This document shows positions 16,978 to 25,501 of a DNA stretch of 56,918 nucleotides, one piece after another. Position 1 is the first letter of the stretch, and each line of letters begins with the position of its first letter. This DNA comes from Hyphomicrobiales bacterium (GTDB taxonomy: Bacteria > Pseudomonadota > Alphaproteobacteria > Rhizobiales > CAJQND01). The DNA lies in NCBI GenBank assembly GCA_028285595.1, contig JANQOW010000080.1, forward strand, positions 1 through 56,918, given 5' to 3'. The notes below the pieces were generated by a model that made no database searches, was not told where the DNA came from, and worked only from the letters and a program-made list of their open reading frames with translations. The position numbers and the translations under genes were made by a program.

Positions 16978-17868
16978 ATGAAATTGGCAGGAACAGCGGC
17001 CCCAGGCTCCGGTGGCGGGTTCTCACTGGAAACGGTCATTGATCTGGAACGCTATCCGATACACCGGCCGGACAGCGAAGCCTACCGGGACACCATTCGC
17101 CAAGCCCGGAAGGGACTGGGCACCGAGGAGTGTTCGCATTTGCCGGATTTCGTTCTGCCCGCCGCCGTAGAGATCATGCAAGATGAAGCGGATGCTCTGA
17201 GGCCAAGTGCGGTCTACTTTTCCGAACAGCATAATCCCTATTTCAGTGCCGTGCCCGAGGACGCTCCGCAGTGGGATCCGCGTCGCAAGATGGGCCGGAA
17301 GACGAACGGCCTGGTGCCTGGGGAAGCCTTCCCACGCGATGGCCTGATCTGGCAGCTCTGCCGCAGCGAGGCGGTGAAGCGTTTCGTGGAAGACTGCCTC
17401 GATGTGCGCCCGCTCTATTTCTATGATGACCCGTATGGCTGCCTGAATGTCTCCGTGCAGTCGGACGGGGAGGAGTTCGCCTGGCATTTCGACACCAACG
17501 AATTCACCGTGTCGGTTCTCCTGCAGCGACCCGAGGCCGGCGGTCTTTTTGAATTCGCGCCCAACATTCGCACACCGCAGAGCGAGTGCTACGAGCAGGT
17601 GGCAGAGGTGGTGAACGGCACCTCGCCGCGCACTGTCAGTCTGGATCTCAAACCGGGCGATATGCAGCTCTTCAAGGGGCGGTACTCCGTGCACCGGGTC
17701 ACGCCGGTGTCGGGGCCCATTCCCCGGCAGATCGCCTTACTGGCCTATGCCCGGGAGCCTGGCATGTACGCCACGCCGGAACGCTCCAAGCAGATTTGGG
17801 GCAAGGTCCATCCGGATCAGATCGCGGCTGCGAACCGGAGACGGCGCGCCGATGCACTGCTGGACTGA
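16978..17868 (+). CDS. 2-oxoglutarate/Fe(II) oxygenase related to BesD/HalD amino-acid halogenases (HxD type)
   Basis: The 296-residue protein has the jelly-roll iron site typical of the BesD/HalD family: HFD (His170, Asp172) in EEFAWHFDTNEFTVS, the second His239 in GRYSVHRVTPV, and Arg250 in PIPRQIALLAY for 2-oxoglutarate. In the halogenases of this family the Asp of HxD is Gly, which makes room for chloride; here Asp is present, so hydroxylation is expected instead. The spacing of 69 residues between the two His ligands is close to BesD. The substrate is probably a free amino acid or similar small molecule (family-based inference). A LysR gene is divergent on the left side; GGAG lies just before the ATG. 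Confidence 0.75.
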   Translation: MKLAGTAAPGSGGGFSLETVIDLERYPIHRPDSEAYRDTIRQARKGLGTEECSHLPDFVLPAAVEIMQDEADALRPSAVYFSEQHNPYFSAVPEDAPQWDPRRKMGRKTNGLVPGEAFPRDGLIWQLCRSEAVKRFVEDCLDVRPLYFYDDPYGCLNVSVQSDGEEFAWHFDTNEFTVSVLLQRPEAGGLFEFAPNIRTPQSECYEQVAEVVNGTSPRTVSLDLKPGDMQLFKGRYSVHRVTPVSGPIPRQIALLAYAREPGMYATPERSKQIWGKVHPDQIAAANRRRRADALLD

Positions 17869-17945
17869 CAGGCCGTAACAGACACACACGATATCTGGTG
17901 CGCCCTTCGGAGGGTCATACGTCAAGGATCCGCTCGCAGCCTTCG

Positions 17946-18839
17946 CTACGCTTGATCCAACTGCAACGAAAACAGCCAGCTCTTGAACTGGCGGATTGCC
18001 AGCCGGTCTTGATCTCCTGGGCGGCAGACGAAATAGAGTGCGCGGTCTAGCGATATGGTTGTGTCGTCCAACCTGATGAGCCGGCCGTCCTCCAAATCGG
18101 CAGATACCAGCAGCCGTCTGGTCAACGCAACGCCCTGGCCGTCAATCGCGGCGGCAATCAAGACCGCTGAGTCCGCAAATCGCACCGCGGCGTTTGCAAC
18201 GCGCGTGCACTCAAGACCACATTGCTCGGCCCAGCGGTCCCAGGCAGGATTGAATTCGTCATGCAGGAGCGGGAGATTTGCTATGTCCGTGGGCGCCATC
18301 GGCAGCGCCGCAGCTTTGACCAGCGTGGGGGACGCCACAACGATGAGTTCCTCATGCGTGACAAGCTCATGATAGAGATTGCCCCACCCCGGTCGACCAT
18401 ATCTCAGCGCAATGTCCACATCGCTCGCACTGAGATCAACAACGTCATCGTTGGTATCAAGAAAAACCGAAATGCCGGGATGGCGTGAACGGAACGATGC
18501 GAGGTTCGCGACGAGCCATTTGGTTGCCAGTGAGGTGGATAGGGAGATGGTTATCGACTGTCGGTCGTCGAAGCGGCTGACATCGCGCACACCGTCGCGG
18601 AGCATTGCGAATGCACCACGTGTTGCCAGATGCAAGCGTTCGCCTTCGTCGGTCTTCTCCACGCCATTTGGATGTCGACGCAGCAGCGCAACTCCAAGAT
18701 AGGTTTCCAGTTGCTTGATCTGACGGCTAACCGCACCGTGCGTCACTCCAAGTTCTTCCGCCGCCTTGCTCAGGTTCGCGCACGCGGCCGCGGCATCGAA
18801 CGCCTGCAACGCTCGCAAATGTCTCACAGTTCTCGCCAT
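17946..18839 (-). CDS. LysR-family transcriptional regulator (GcvA-like)
   Basis: The 297-residue protein begins MARTVRHLRALQAFDAAAAC with the helix-turn-helix AAEELGVTHGAVSRQIKQLE, as in GcvA-type LysR proteins. The effector domain contains ISLSTSLATKWLVANLASFR. It is divergent from the SDR gene at 18988. The intervening 148 bp hold two inverted repeats (18872-18927), one of which is a perfect 16-base palindrome, so autoregulation and control of the SDR gene are likely. Confidence 0.87.
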   Translation of the reverse strand: MARTVRHLRALQAFDAAAACANLSKAAEELGVTHGAVSRQIKQLETYLGVALLRRHPNGVEKTDEGERLHLATRGAFAMLRDGVRDVSRFDDRQSITISLSTSLATKWLVANLASFRSRHPGISVFLDTNDDVVDLSASDVDIALRYGRPGWGNLYHELVTHEELIVVASPTLVKAAALPMAPTDIANLPLLHDEFNPAWDRWAEQCGLECTRVANAAVRFADSAVLIAAAIDGQGVALTRRLLVSADLEDGRLIRLDDTTISLDRALYFVCRPGDQDRLAIRQFKSWLFSLQLDQA

Positions 18840-18871
18840 AGATATGAGTTTTCCTCACAATAGCGTTCAAT

Positions 18872-18927
18872 AAACTCGATTTATCCTGGCACAAATCCGA
18901 CCTATTTTCGAGTTTCTATCTAGAAAC
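18872..18927. promoter_or_regulatory. Inverted repeats in LysR/SDR divergent promoter
   Basis: AAACTCGA at 18872-18879 is mirrored by TCGAGTTT at 18908-18915. Overlapping the second arm, GTTTCTA-TC-TAGAAAC at 18912-18927 is a perfect palindrome. They lie between the divergent LysR and SDR starts and are good candidates for LysR binding and activation sites. Confidence 0.45.
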
Positions 18928-18987
18928 CTCACATCAACAACCGTGCAGCCGCAGCTATCGCGCGAGACGCAACACAGGAGCCCCGAC

Positions 18988-19737
18988 ATGTCCGCACTTA
19001 AAGTCGCGATTATGACCGGCACCGGTCAGGGCATTGGCAAAGGGTGCGCCATTGAGATGGCCAAAGCCGGCTACAAGGTCTCCCTCATGTCGCCCTCCCA
19101 CCGTTCGGAGGAACTGGCCCAAGAACTGGGAGGCATTGGCCGTCGCGGGTCGGTGCTCGAAGTTGCCGACTTGCAGGCCATGGTTGACGACACGATGAAC
19201 ACATACGGCCGCATCGATGCGGTGGTGAGCAATATGGGACACGGCGGCAGCGTGCCCGAAGCCATCAAGACGGTTGGCTTTGATCCTGAGTTCGACGGCC
19301 CGCTTCTTGAGCACCCGGACGAGCTTTGGCACGAGAGTCTCGACATGTATGTGCTGAACGTTGTGAAGCTCGCGCGGATCATCACACCCATCATGATCAA
19401 ACAAGGGGGCGGTACGTTCGTGAACCTCTCCTCCATGAACACGGTGGAGCCGAGGGCACCCTACCCGATGAGCATGCTTCGCGGCGCCTTGCACAGTTTT
19501 GCGAAGCTCTACGGAGACCGCTACGCGCGCCACAACATCTCCATGAACAATCTGATGCCCGGCTTCTGCGAAAACGTGAACTTGTCTGAGTTTGCGCGGA
19601 TGTCCATTCCTGCGCAGCGTCCTGCAACGTTTGAGGAAATTGGCAAGGCGTGCGTCTTCCTGGCATCTGAGGATTCGCGCTACATCAACGGTCAGAGCAT
19701 TTTGTCTGATGGCGGCATGAACCGCGCCGTCCGTTAA
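18988..19737 (+). CDS. SDR-family protein with atypical active site
   Basis: The protein (249 residues from the ATG at 18988) is a classical short-chain dehydrogenase by fold: TGTGQGIGKG nucleotide loop, the NMGHGGS segment in place of NNAG, and NLSSM (Ser148/149). The active-site helix reads YPMSMLRGAL, so the Lys expected four residues after Tyr159 is Met163. LYGDRYARHNISMNNLMPGF is otherwise family-like. It may be a variant subgroup with a different proton relay or a non-enzymatic binding protein. It is the only gene divergent from the GcvA-like regulator. Confidence 0.75.
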   Translation: MSALKVAIMTGTGQGIGKGCAIEMAKAGYKVSLMSPSHRSEELAQELGGIGRRGSVLEVADLQAMVDDTMNTYGRIDAVVSNMGHGGSVPEAIKTVGFDPEFDGPLLEHPDELWHESLDMYVLNVVKLARIITPIMIKQGGGTFVNLSSMNTVEPRAPYPMSMLRGALHSFAKLYGDRYARHNISMNNLMPGFCENVNLSEFARMSIPAQRPATFEEIGKACVFLASEDSRYINGQSILSDGGMNRAVR

Positions 19738-20148
19738 GACACGCCGGCTTCCGTTCACTCCAGCTTGTGCAACCGTCCCCACTATCGGGCTGAAGCGCTT
19801 GGTGTTCACGTTTCCCTGAATGGGCCGTGAATGCGCAAGTCAGCAAGAGTTCAGGCTAAACCACACATACATTGGCAACGTCGCGAACGCTCCGGCCCGG
19901 ATCGGAGCTTGGTAGTGAGCATGAAGGAGCCATCAGATGTTCAAGACTATTCACCCAGCGATTTTGTTCCAACGACCATGGTTCGAACAGGACCAGTTTG
20001 CCCTGTGCTCGTCCTAGTGGGACCGAGCCGGTAACAGGACAGGCTGTCGTGGCCTGACCCAAAAATCCTCATCGCCGACCTGTGGAGATCTCTGCTTTGG
20101 CAAAAGCAGATGCTGATCCCTTGCGCGCCCGAACCCCTGGAGCAGACC
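19738..20148. other. Intergenic region upstream of RTX protease
   Basis: No credible gene is seen in these 411 bases. A two-part hairpin lies at about 20001-20039: an inner stem GCTCG(TCC)/(GGA)CGAGC around TAGT and an outer stem CCTGT/ACAGG. It lies about 110 bases before the RTX start codon and could act in the leader mRNA; there is no T run. Confidence 0.4.
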
Positions 20149-23100
20149 ATGCTTTCAAAGAAGTTGTCCCGCACTACGCATCCGGTTTTAGACCTCTACA
20201 CCGCACGTCCGTTGGCAAACGAGGAGCCTGCGCCTGAAGGTGTGAACACCGGTTCTCAAACCCCCAAGGACGAGATCCAGACGGCGGCCGCTCCGCAAGA
20301 GGCGCACGGCTTCGATGAGAACCATCAAGAAGGCGCTCCTTCGAAGGGCGCGCAAAGCCATGACGATCCCACGCCAAAGAACACTGACGACGGCGAGAGC
20401 ACATCCTCGGCGCCTGATCAAAACCAACCCATAGTTTTGCCGTCTCAGATGCCGTCGTCCCCGAACTCTTCGCTCTTCAGCTCCTCCGAGAAAGCGGCCG
20501 AGCAGCAGGCGCTCGGGGGCGCAGACGGGTTCGGGGCGCTCCCCAATACCCAAGACCATGAAAAACCGTCCGGCCCCGGCACGATCCCCGGATTTGATCC
20601 GGCGGAAGCTCCAACCCACAGCATCGGCGGAAACAATCTTCAAGACCTCATGGACTATTTCGGCAATGTGAAATGGGGTGGCGCGGCATTTGATATCTGG
20701 TCTGGAGTGGAAATCACCGTCGTCACCTACAAGTTTGCCGAGCAGGTGTCTCAGCTCAGAGGGTGGATGCAGGACGACATCGCCTACACGAACGATTTCG
20801 GCCAGAAACTCTTCAACTTCTCCGCATTTGGAAATGCCCAGATCACAGGCGCCGAGGAAGCTTTGAACAGATGGGAAGAGGTTTCCAACATACGCTTCCT
20901 GGAAGTGGATGCCGATCACAAGGCGGATATCACATTCTTCGGCTTTGATTTCCAAATCATCGGGGTGCCGGCCAGCGGCCAGTCCAGCGGCGTGGATGAA
21001 TCAGACGGTGCTTATGTTAAACTTGGTATAGCTCCCGACTTCTGGAACGCGATTGGCCCCGGCGAGTTCGGCACCTTCACCCTGATCCACGAAATCGGCC
21101 ACGCCATCGGCTTACCGCATCCCGGCGACTACGATCTGTCTGACGAGGAGCAGCCCACATACTGGGATGATGCGGAGTACATACAGGACACGCTGATGTA
21201 CACGGTCATGTCCTATTTTCAGGAAGAGTTTACAGGTGGCGAATGGGGGCCAGATGACAACCTTCATGGCAACTACGCCAATCTGGCCACCATACAGACC
21301 CACGACATGTACGTGATCCAGCAGAAGTATGGGATCAATTGGGATACGTTTTTCGGCGACACCACTTACGGCTATAACTCAAACACCAACACGGACGCTT
21401 ACGACTTTACCGTCAACTCGCCGCCCGTCATCGCGATTTGGGATGGTGGCGGTTACGACACGCTGGATCTGTCGGGAGATGGCAGCGGTGTATTTCTGGA
21501 CCTTAGACCAGGCGCGTTCTCCTCCACCCACGGTCTCACGCACAACATCTCCATCACCTATGAGCCCGACGAGACGAAAGCGGGCCACAACGCCGTGATT
21601 GAGGCGGCCGTAGGGGGCGCCGGCGACGACTACATTATCGGCAACACCGCAGACAACTTGCTGCGCGGGCGGCAAGGCGATGACCGGCTCGAGGGCCGTC
21701 TTGGCAATGACAACCTGAGGGGCGGGCTGGGGAATGATCGATTGATCGGCGGCGAAGGCAATGACGATCTGGAAGGCGGCGCCGGTGCCGATGAGTTGGA
21801 TGGAGGAAACGGGAACGACGACCTGCACGGCGGCAACGGCGGCGACATCCTTGGCGGCGGTGACGGTGACGATGATCTGTTCGGTAACAACGGAGATGAT
21901 CTGCTTTTAGGCGGCGATGGCGACGACTTTCTTGTGGGCGGTCAAGGCGACGACACCCTCAATGGCGGCGCCGGCACCGATGACCTGAACGGCGGTGATG
22001 GATTTGACACAGCAGATTACAGCTATGCCTCAAGCGATCTGGAGATTGATTTGGCCGCGGTGCTGGAAGATTTGGATGAGAACCAAATCTGGGGCTGGGC
22101 CACCCGGGACCATGTCACCTATGAAGGCGTTTTCAACATTGAGCATGTGATGTCGGGCGCCGGCGACGATGTGATCTATGGCTCTAGTCTCAGAAACATA
22201 CTGGAGGGCGGCAATGGCGACGACCGTCTCTATGGACGGGACGGCCGGGATAATTTGGAGGGGGGCAATGGCGATGATCGGCTGTTCGGCGGCCGGGACC
22301 GGGATACTCTGAACGGTGGCAATGGCAACGACCTGCTGCGTGGCGGTCAGGGCTTGGACACGCTGCTTGGCGGCAAGGGAACCGATACGGCCGACTATCT
22401 GTATTCCAATGCGAACTGGACCATCTCGTTGACGTTTGGCACGGCCACAAATGGTGGCTCCGACACGGATGTTTTGTCCGGCATCGAAAACGTCCGCTTG
22501 GGCGCAGGTCATGACACGGTGCGCGGCAACGGAACGTCCAATCTGTTGGATGGAGGTGGGGGCTCTGACAGTCTTACCGGTTTGGCGGGCAACGACATCC
22601 TTTTGGGCGACACGGGCAACGACGTTCTCAACGGCGGCACAGGTAACGACATTCTTGCCGGCGGCGCTGGAATTGATACAGCCGACTATTCCGATGAATT
22701 CCAAGGTGTTCGCGTGGACCTGTCCATCACCAGCCAGCAGGACACGGTTGGGGCCGGACTTGATACGCTCACCGGCATCGAAGACCTCATCGGCAGCCAG
22801 CACAATGATTGGCTGTTTGGCGACGATAAGCGCAACGTGATCGAAGGGGGATTCGGCGACGACAACCTCTTCGGCCGCGGCGGCGACGACCTCATCTGGG
22901 GCCGGGAAGGCAATGACATTCTTTTGGGCGGCCTCGGCGATGATATCCTGGTCGGCGGCGACGGTATTGATACGGCCTCGTACCTGTTTGCCGTCGGTGG
23001 TGTGAGAGTGGACTTGTCGATTGCCGGATCGCAGAACACGCTGTCTGACGGGCTCGATGCCTTGGCCAGCATTGAGAATATCTCAGGCTCGCTTCACCAT

Positions 23101-23769
23101 GATATTCTCTTCGGGGATGAGCACCGCAACCGCCTGGAAGGGCTTGACGGCAATGATCTGCTGTCCGGCATGGCCGGCGATGACGTCCTGTTCGGCGGGG
23201 CGGGCAATGACACTTTGGCGGGCGGGGCGGGAAACGATGTGCTGGAAGGCGGCTCCGGCATTGACTGGGCCATCTACACCAGCGCCGTGGTGGTCAATCT
23301 CAATCAGGAAACCCAGAACACGTACGGCGCCGGCATCGATACGCTGCGCGACATTGAAAACCTCTCAGGCTCCATTCATGGCGATGCCCTGGGCGGGGAC
23401 GATGGCCAGAATGAAATCAACGGCAATGGCGGCAATGACTGGCTGTTCGGCCGTGCCGGCAACGACACTTTGCGCGGCGGTGCGGGCGATGACTTCATCG
23501 CCGGGAATAGGGGCAGCGACAATCTGTTCGGCGGTGCCGGCGTGGACACGTTCATCTTTGATGATGATTGGGGCAACGACACCATTCACGACTTTGTCGT
23601 CGGACAGGATATTCTCGATTTTGGCCTGGTGAGCGGCGTCGAGAACCTCAACGACTTCCACATCAGTGAATCAGCGGGCTCGGCCGTGATCGGCTTTGGC
23701 TTTGCAAACAGCGTAACTCTGATTGGGATCAGTGTGAGCGAACTCAACACGAGCGACTGGGTGCTCTAG
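20149..23769 (+). CDS. RTX metalloprotease, serralysin-type (M10B), with long haemolysin-type repeat region
   Basis: The 1206-residue protein begins at the ATG at 20149, chosen because CTGGAG lies 6 bases upstream; an earlier ATG at 20110 has none. It has no Sec signal. Residues 1-150 are low-complexity and rich in Pro, Ser, Gln and Glu. A zinc protease domain follows, with HEIGHAIGLPHPGDYD (His314, His318, His324) and the Met-turn YTVMSYF (Met354). From about residue 488 to 1130 there are dozens of GGxGxDxLx nonapeptides that bind calcium in beta-rolls. The C-terminus (SELNTSDWVL) looks like a type I secretion signal. No T1SS genes are in the window. Likely an exported protease. Confidence 0.9.
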   Translation: MLSKKLSRTTHPVLDLYTARPLANEEPAPEGVNTGSQTPKDEIQTAAAPQEAHGFDENHQEGAPSKGAQSHDDPTPKNTDDGESTSSAPDQNQPIVLPSQMPSSPNSSLFSSSEKAAEQQALGGADGFGALPNTQDHEKPSGPGTIPGFDPAEAPTHSIGGNNLQDLMDYFGNVKWGGAAFDIWSGVEITVVTYKFAEQVSQLRGWMQDDIAYTNDFGQKLFNFSAFGNAQITGAEEALNRWEEVSNIRFLEVDADHKADITFFGFDFQIIGVPASGQSSGVDESDGAYVKLGIAPDFWNAIGPGEFGTFTLIHEIGHAIGLPHPGDYDLSDEEQPTYWDDAEYIQDTLMYTVMSYFQEEFTGGEWGPDDNLHGNYANLATIQTHDMYVIQQKYGINWDTFFGDTTYGYNSNTNTDAYDFTVNSPPVIAIWDGGGYDTLDLSGDGSGVFLDLRPGAFSSTHGLTHNISITYEPDETKAGHNAVIEAAVGGAGDDYIIGNTADNLLRGRQGDDRLEGRLGNDNLRGGLGNDRLIGGEGNDDLEGGAGADELDGGNGNDDLHGGNGGDILGGGDGDDDLFGNNGDDLLLGGDGDDFLVGGQGDDTLNGGAGTDDLNGGDGFDTADYSYASSDLEIDLAAVLEDLDENQIWGWATRDHVTYEGVFNIEHVMSGAGDDVIYGSSLRNILEGGNGDDRLYGRDGRDNLEGGNGDDRLFGGRDRDTLNGGNGNDLLRGGQGLDTLLGGKGTDTADYLYSNANWTISLTFGTATNGGSDTDVLSGIENVRLGAGHDTVRGNGTSNLLDGGGGSDSLTGLAGNDILLGDTGNDVLNGGTGNDILAGGAGIDTADYSDEFQGVRVDLSITSQQDTVGAGLDTLTGIEDLIGSQHNDWLFGDDKRNVIEGGFGDDNLFGRGGDDLIWGREGNDILLGGLGDDILVGGDGIDTASYLFAVGGVRVDLSIAGSQNTLSDGLDALASIENISGSLHHDILFGDEHRNRLEGLDGNDLLSGMAGDDVLFGGAGNDTLAGGAGNDVLEGGSGIDWAIYTSAVVVNLNQETQNTYGAGIDTLRDIENLSGSIHGDALGGDDGQNEINGNGGNDWLFGRAGNDTLRGGAGDDFIAGNRGSDNLFGGAGVDTFIFDDDWGNDTIHDFVVGQDILDFGLVSGVENLNDFHISESAGSAVIGFGFANSVTLIGISVSELNTSDWVL
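21610..23540 (+). repeat. RTX nonapeptide-coding repeats with larger internal duplications
   Basis: The DNA encodes many GGxGxDxLx units. Between clusters lie spacer blocks of one pattern: GxDTADY, then VRVDLSI, then a T-x-GLDTL-x-GIE motif and GSxHxDxLFGD, seen near 22666-22840, 22960-23130 and 23250-23400, with weaker copies near 22000 and 22380. This points to growth by duplication of a unit larger than the nonapeptide. Confidence 0.75.
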
Positions 23770-23993
23770 ACCCCGTCCGTGCCGCCGCTTTCTGCCCCCT
23801 CCTTGAAGGCGGCGAACTCCCGCGCCAGGCGCTCTTCAAACTTCAGAAGATCCTCCGGCAGAGGCTGTCCGGTTGCTTTGAGCTGATTGAGCTCTAAGTG
23901 GAGCTGCTCGAACATCTCGTGAGCATCCTCCGGTTGATGCTCCATCTCAGACATCAGCAGATTGAAGCGGGCAAGCAAATCGTCAAAAGCCAT
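23766..23993 (-). CDS. Small conserved-looking hypothetical protein
   Basis: The 75-residue protein starts at MAFDDLLARFNLLMSE; an AAAGG about 10 bases upstream supports the ATG at 23993. It is acidic, fully helical in appearance (LHLELNQLKATGQPLPEDL) and likely a short coiled-coil or helical hairpin. I do not recognise the family. Its stop codon overlaps the stop of the RTX gene: the four bases CTAG at 23766-23769 serve both strands. Confidence 0.6.
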   Translation of the reverse strand: MAFDDLLARFNLLMSEMEHQPEDAHEMFEQLHLELNQLKATGQPLPEDLLKFEERLAREFAAFKEGAESGGTDGV

Positions 23994-24088
23994 GTTGCAC
24001 GAACCTTTCAAACGGGTCACGATCAGATCGCTACTCTATCATCGATGGGGCGTGAGGGGTGGGCCTTGATTGAAATCAACCGGTTGGG

Positions 24089-24116
24089 TGATCCACGCGG
24101 GCCTTGCGCGCGTTCC
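24089..24116 (+). promoter_or_regulatory. Candidate ECF11 (RpoE) promoter for the lipid operon
   Basis: TGATCC at 24089-24094 and CGTTCC at 24111-24116 are separated by 16 bases, the same layout as the site before the local rpoE gene (30549-30576). It lies 54 bases before the FAD oxidoreductase start. RpoE-ChrR sigma factors are known to use TGATCC-type -35 elements. Confidence 0.6.
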
Positions 24117-24169
24117 GTCTAGAACAGAGGGAACATAAGATCCGTGCAGGCAAGCAGGCGCGTCCGCCT

Positions 24170-25501
24170 ATGACATCACTCTCCATCGCCGTTATCGGGG
24201 CCGGCATCTCCGGTCTCTCCGCTGCTTGGCTATTGTCCAAGGGGCATAGGGTCGTGCTCTATGAAGCCGGCGATTATGCCGGCGGCCACTCCAACACGAT
24301 CGATGTTCCCGTACGCGGCGGCACATGTGCGGTGGACACAGGGTTCATCGTCTACAATCCCCCTAATTATCCCAACCTCTGCGCCCTGTTCGATCATTTG
24401 AGCGTGCCCACCAAACGCGCGCCGATGACCTTTGCCGTGTCCATGGACGCCGGTGCATATGAGTATTCCGGCACGCGGCTGGGCGGCCTCTTCGGCCAGC
24501 CTTCCACGCTGCTGAGCCCGAACCATTGGCGCATGCTGAAGGACATCCTGCGCTTCTTCAAAAACGCCCCCATTGATGCTGAGCGCTTGCCGGTGGACTG
24601 CACGCTTGGCACATATCTGGACGAAGAAGGCTATAGCCGCAGCTTCGTGGAACGGCACCTCTTGCCCATGGCGGGGGCCATCTGGTCGGCGCCCGTCGAT
24701 GAGATGATGCACTACCCGTTGCGCGCCTTTGTCAGGTTCTTCCACAATCACGGCCTGTTAAAGGTCACCAACCGGCCGCCCTGGCGCACCGTTGAAGGCG
24801 GCAGCCGGGAATATGTGCAGCGTTTGTTGGCCCACGGGGCGTTCGAGGTGAGACTGTCCACACCGGTGCGCTCGGTGTCCCGCCAGCCTGGCGGCGTTGT
24901 GATCACCGATGATAGGGGCCACGAGGCGCGGTTCGATCACGTGGTGCTGGCCGCCCATGCCGATCAATCGTTGGCAATGCTGAACGATGCAAGCGCGGAG
25001 GAAACCTCTCTGCTGCAGGCCTTCAGCTACACAAACAACCTGGCGGTGGTCCACTCTGACCCGCGCCTGATGCCCAAGCGCAAGTCCCTCTGGTCGTCCT
25101 GGAACTATATGGGCGGCGGCGGAGAGACCGGCGCGCTCACGGTCAGCTACTGGATGAATGCCCTGCAAACGCTGGGCATTGAGCGCGACGTGTTCGTCAC
25201 GCTCAATCCGGAAGTGGAGCCGGAGGCGGCGCAAAAAATCGCGCAGTTTTCCTACCAGCATCCGCTGTTTACCGCTGATGCGCTCAGAGCCCAAGAGGCG
25301 CTGTGGTCGCTTCAGGGCCGGGCCAACACCTGGTATTGCGGCAGCTATTTCGGCGCCGGGTTCCATGAAGACGGGCTGCAAAGCGGCCTTGCGGTTGCCG
25401 AAGACCTTGGCGGCCGCGAGCGCCCCTGGCAGGTGGAAGGGGCGTCGTCGCGGATTGTGCGCCATGACCGGCCTGCCCCGCTCCTGGACGCTGCCGAATG
25501 A
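24170..25501 (+). CDS. FAD-dependent oxidoreductase (amine-oxidase/desaturase-like)
   Basis: The 443-residue protein starts with the dinucleotide-binding motif AVIGAGISGLSAAWLLSKGH and the GGHSNTIDVPVRG segment of NAD(P)/FAD amine oxidase-like proteins; CAVDTGFIVYNPPNYPNL follows. The C-terminus has the FAD-contact motif YCGSYFGAGFHEDGLQSG. I place the start at ATG 24170, just before the Rossmann motif. Relatives are found in RpoE/ChrR regulons beside DUF1365 and CFA-synthase-like genes; one role described for such proteins is methylated furan fatty-acid synthesis, where the flavoprotein acts as a desaturase. That role here is inferred. It overlaps the DUF1365 gene by 4 bases (ATGA). Confidence 0.82.
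   Translation: MTSLSIAVIGAGISGLSAAWLLSKGHRVVLYEAGDYAGGHSNTIDVPVRGGTCAVDTGFIVYNPPNYPNLCALFDHLSVPTKRAPMTFAVSMDAGAYEYSGTRLGGLFGQPSTLLSPNHWRMLKDILRFFKNAPIDAERLPVDCTLGTYLDEEGYSRSFVERHLLPMAGAIWSAPVDEMMHYPLRAFVRFFHNHGLLKVTNRPPWRTVEGGSREYVQRLLAHGAFEVRLSTPVRSVSRQPGGVVITDDRGHEARFDHVVLAAHADQSLAMLNDASAEETSLLQAFSYTNNLAVVHSDPRLMPKRKSLWSSWNYMGGGGETGALTVSYWMNALQTLGIERDVFVTLNPEVEPEAAQKIAQFSYQHPLFTADALRAQEALWSLQGRANTWYCGSYFGAGFHEDGLQSGLAVAEDLGGRERPWQVEGASSRIVRHDRPAPLLDAAE

Noticed and set aside
21379..23661. Long antisense reading frames across the RTX repeats
   Set aside because: They mirror the repeated GGxGxDxLx codons on the other strand and give low-complexity Val/Ile/Ala/Pro-rich proteins with no ribosome sites. 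They are composition artefacts.
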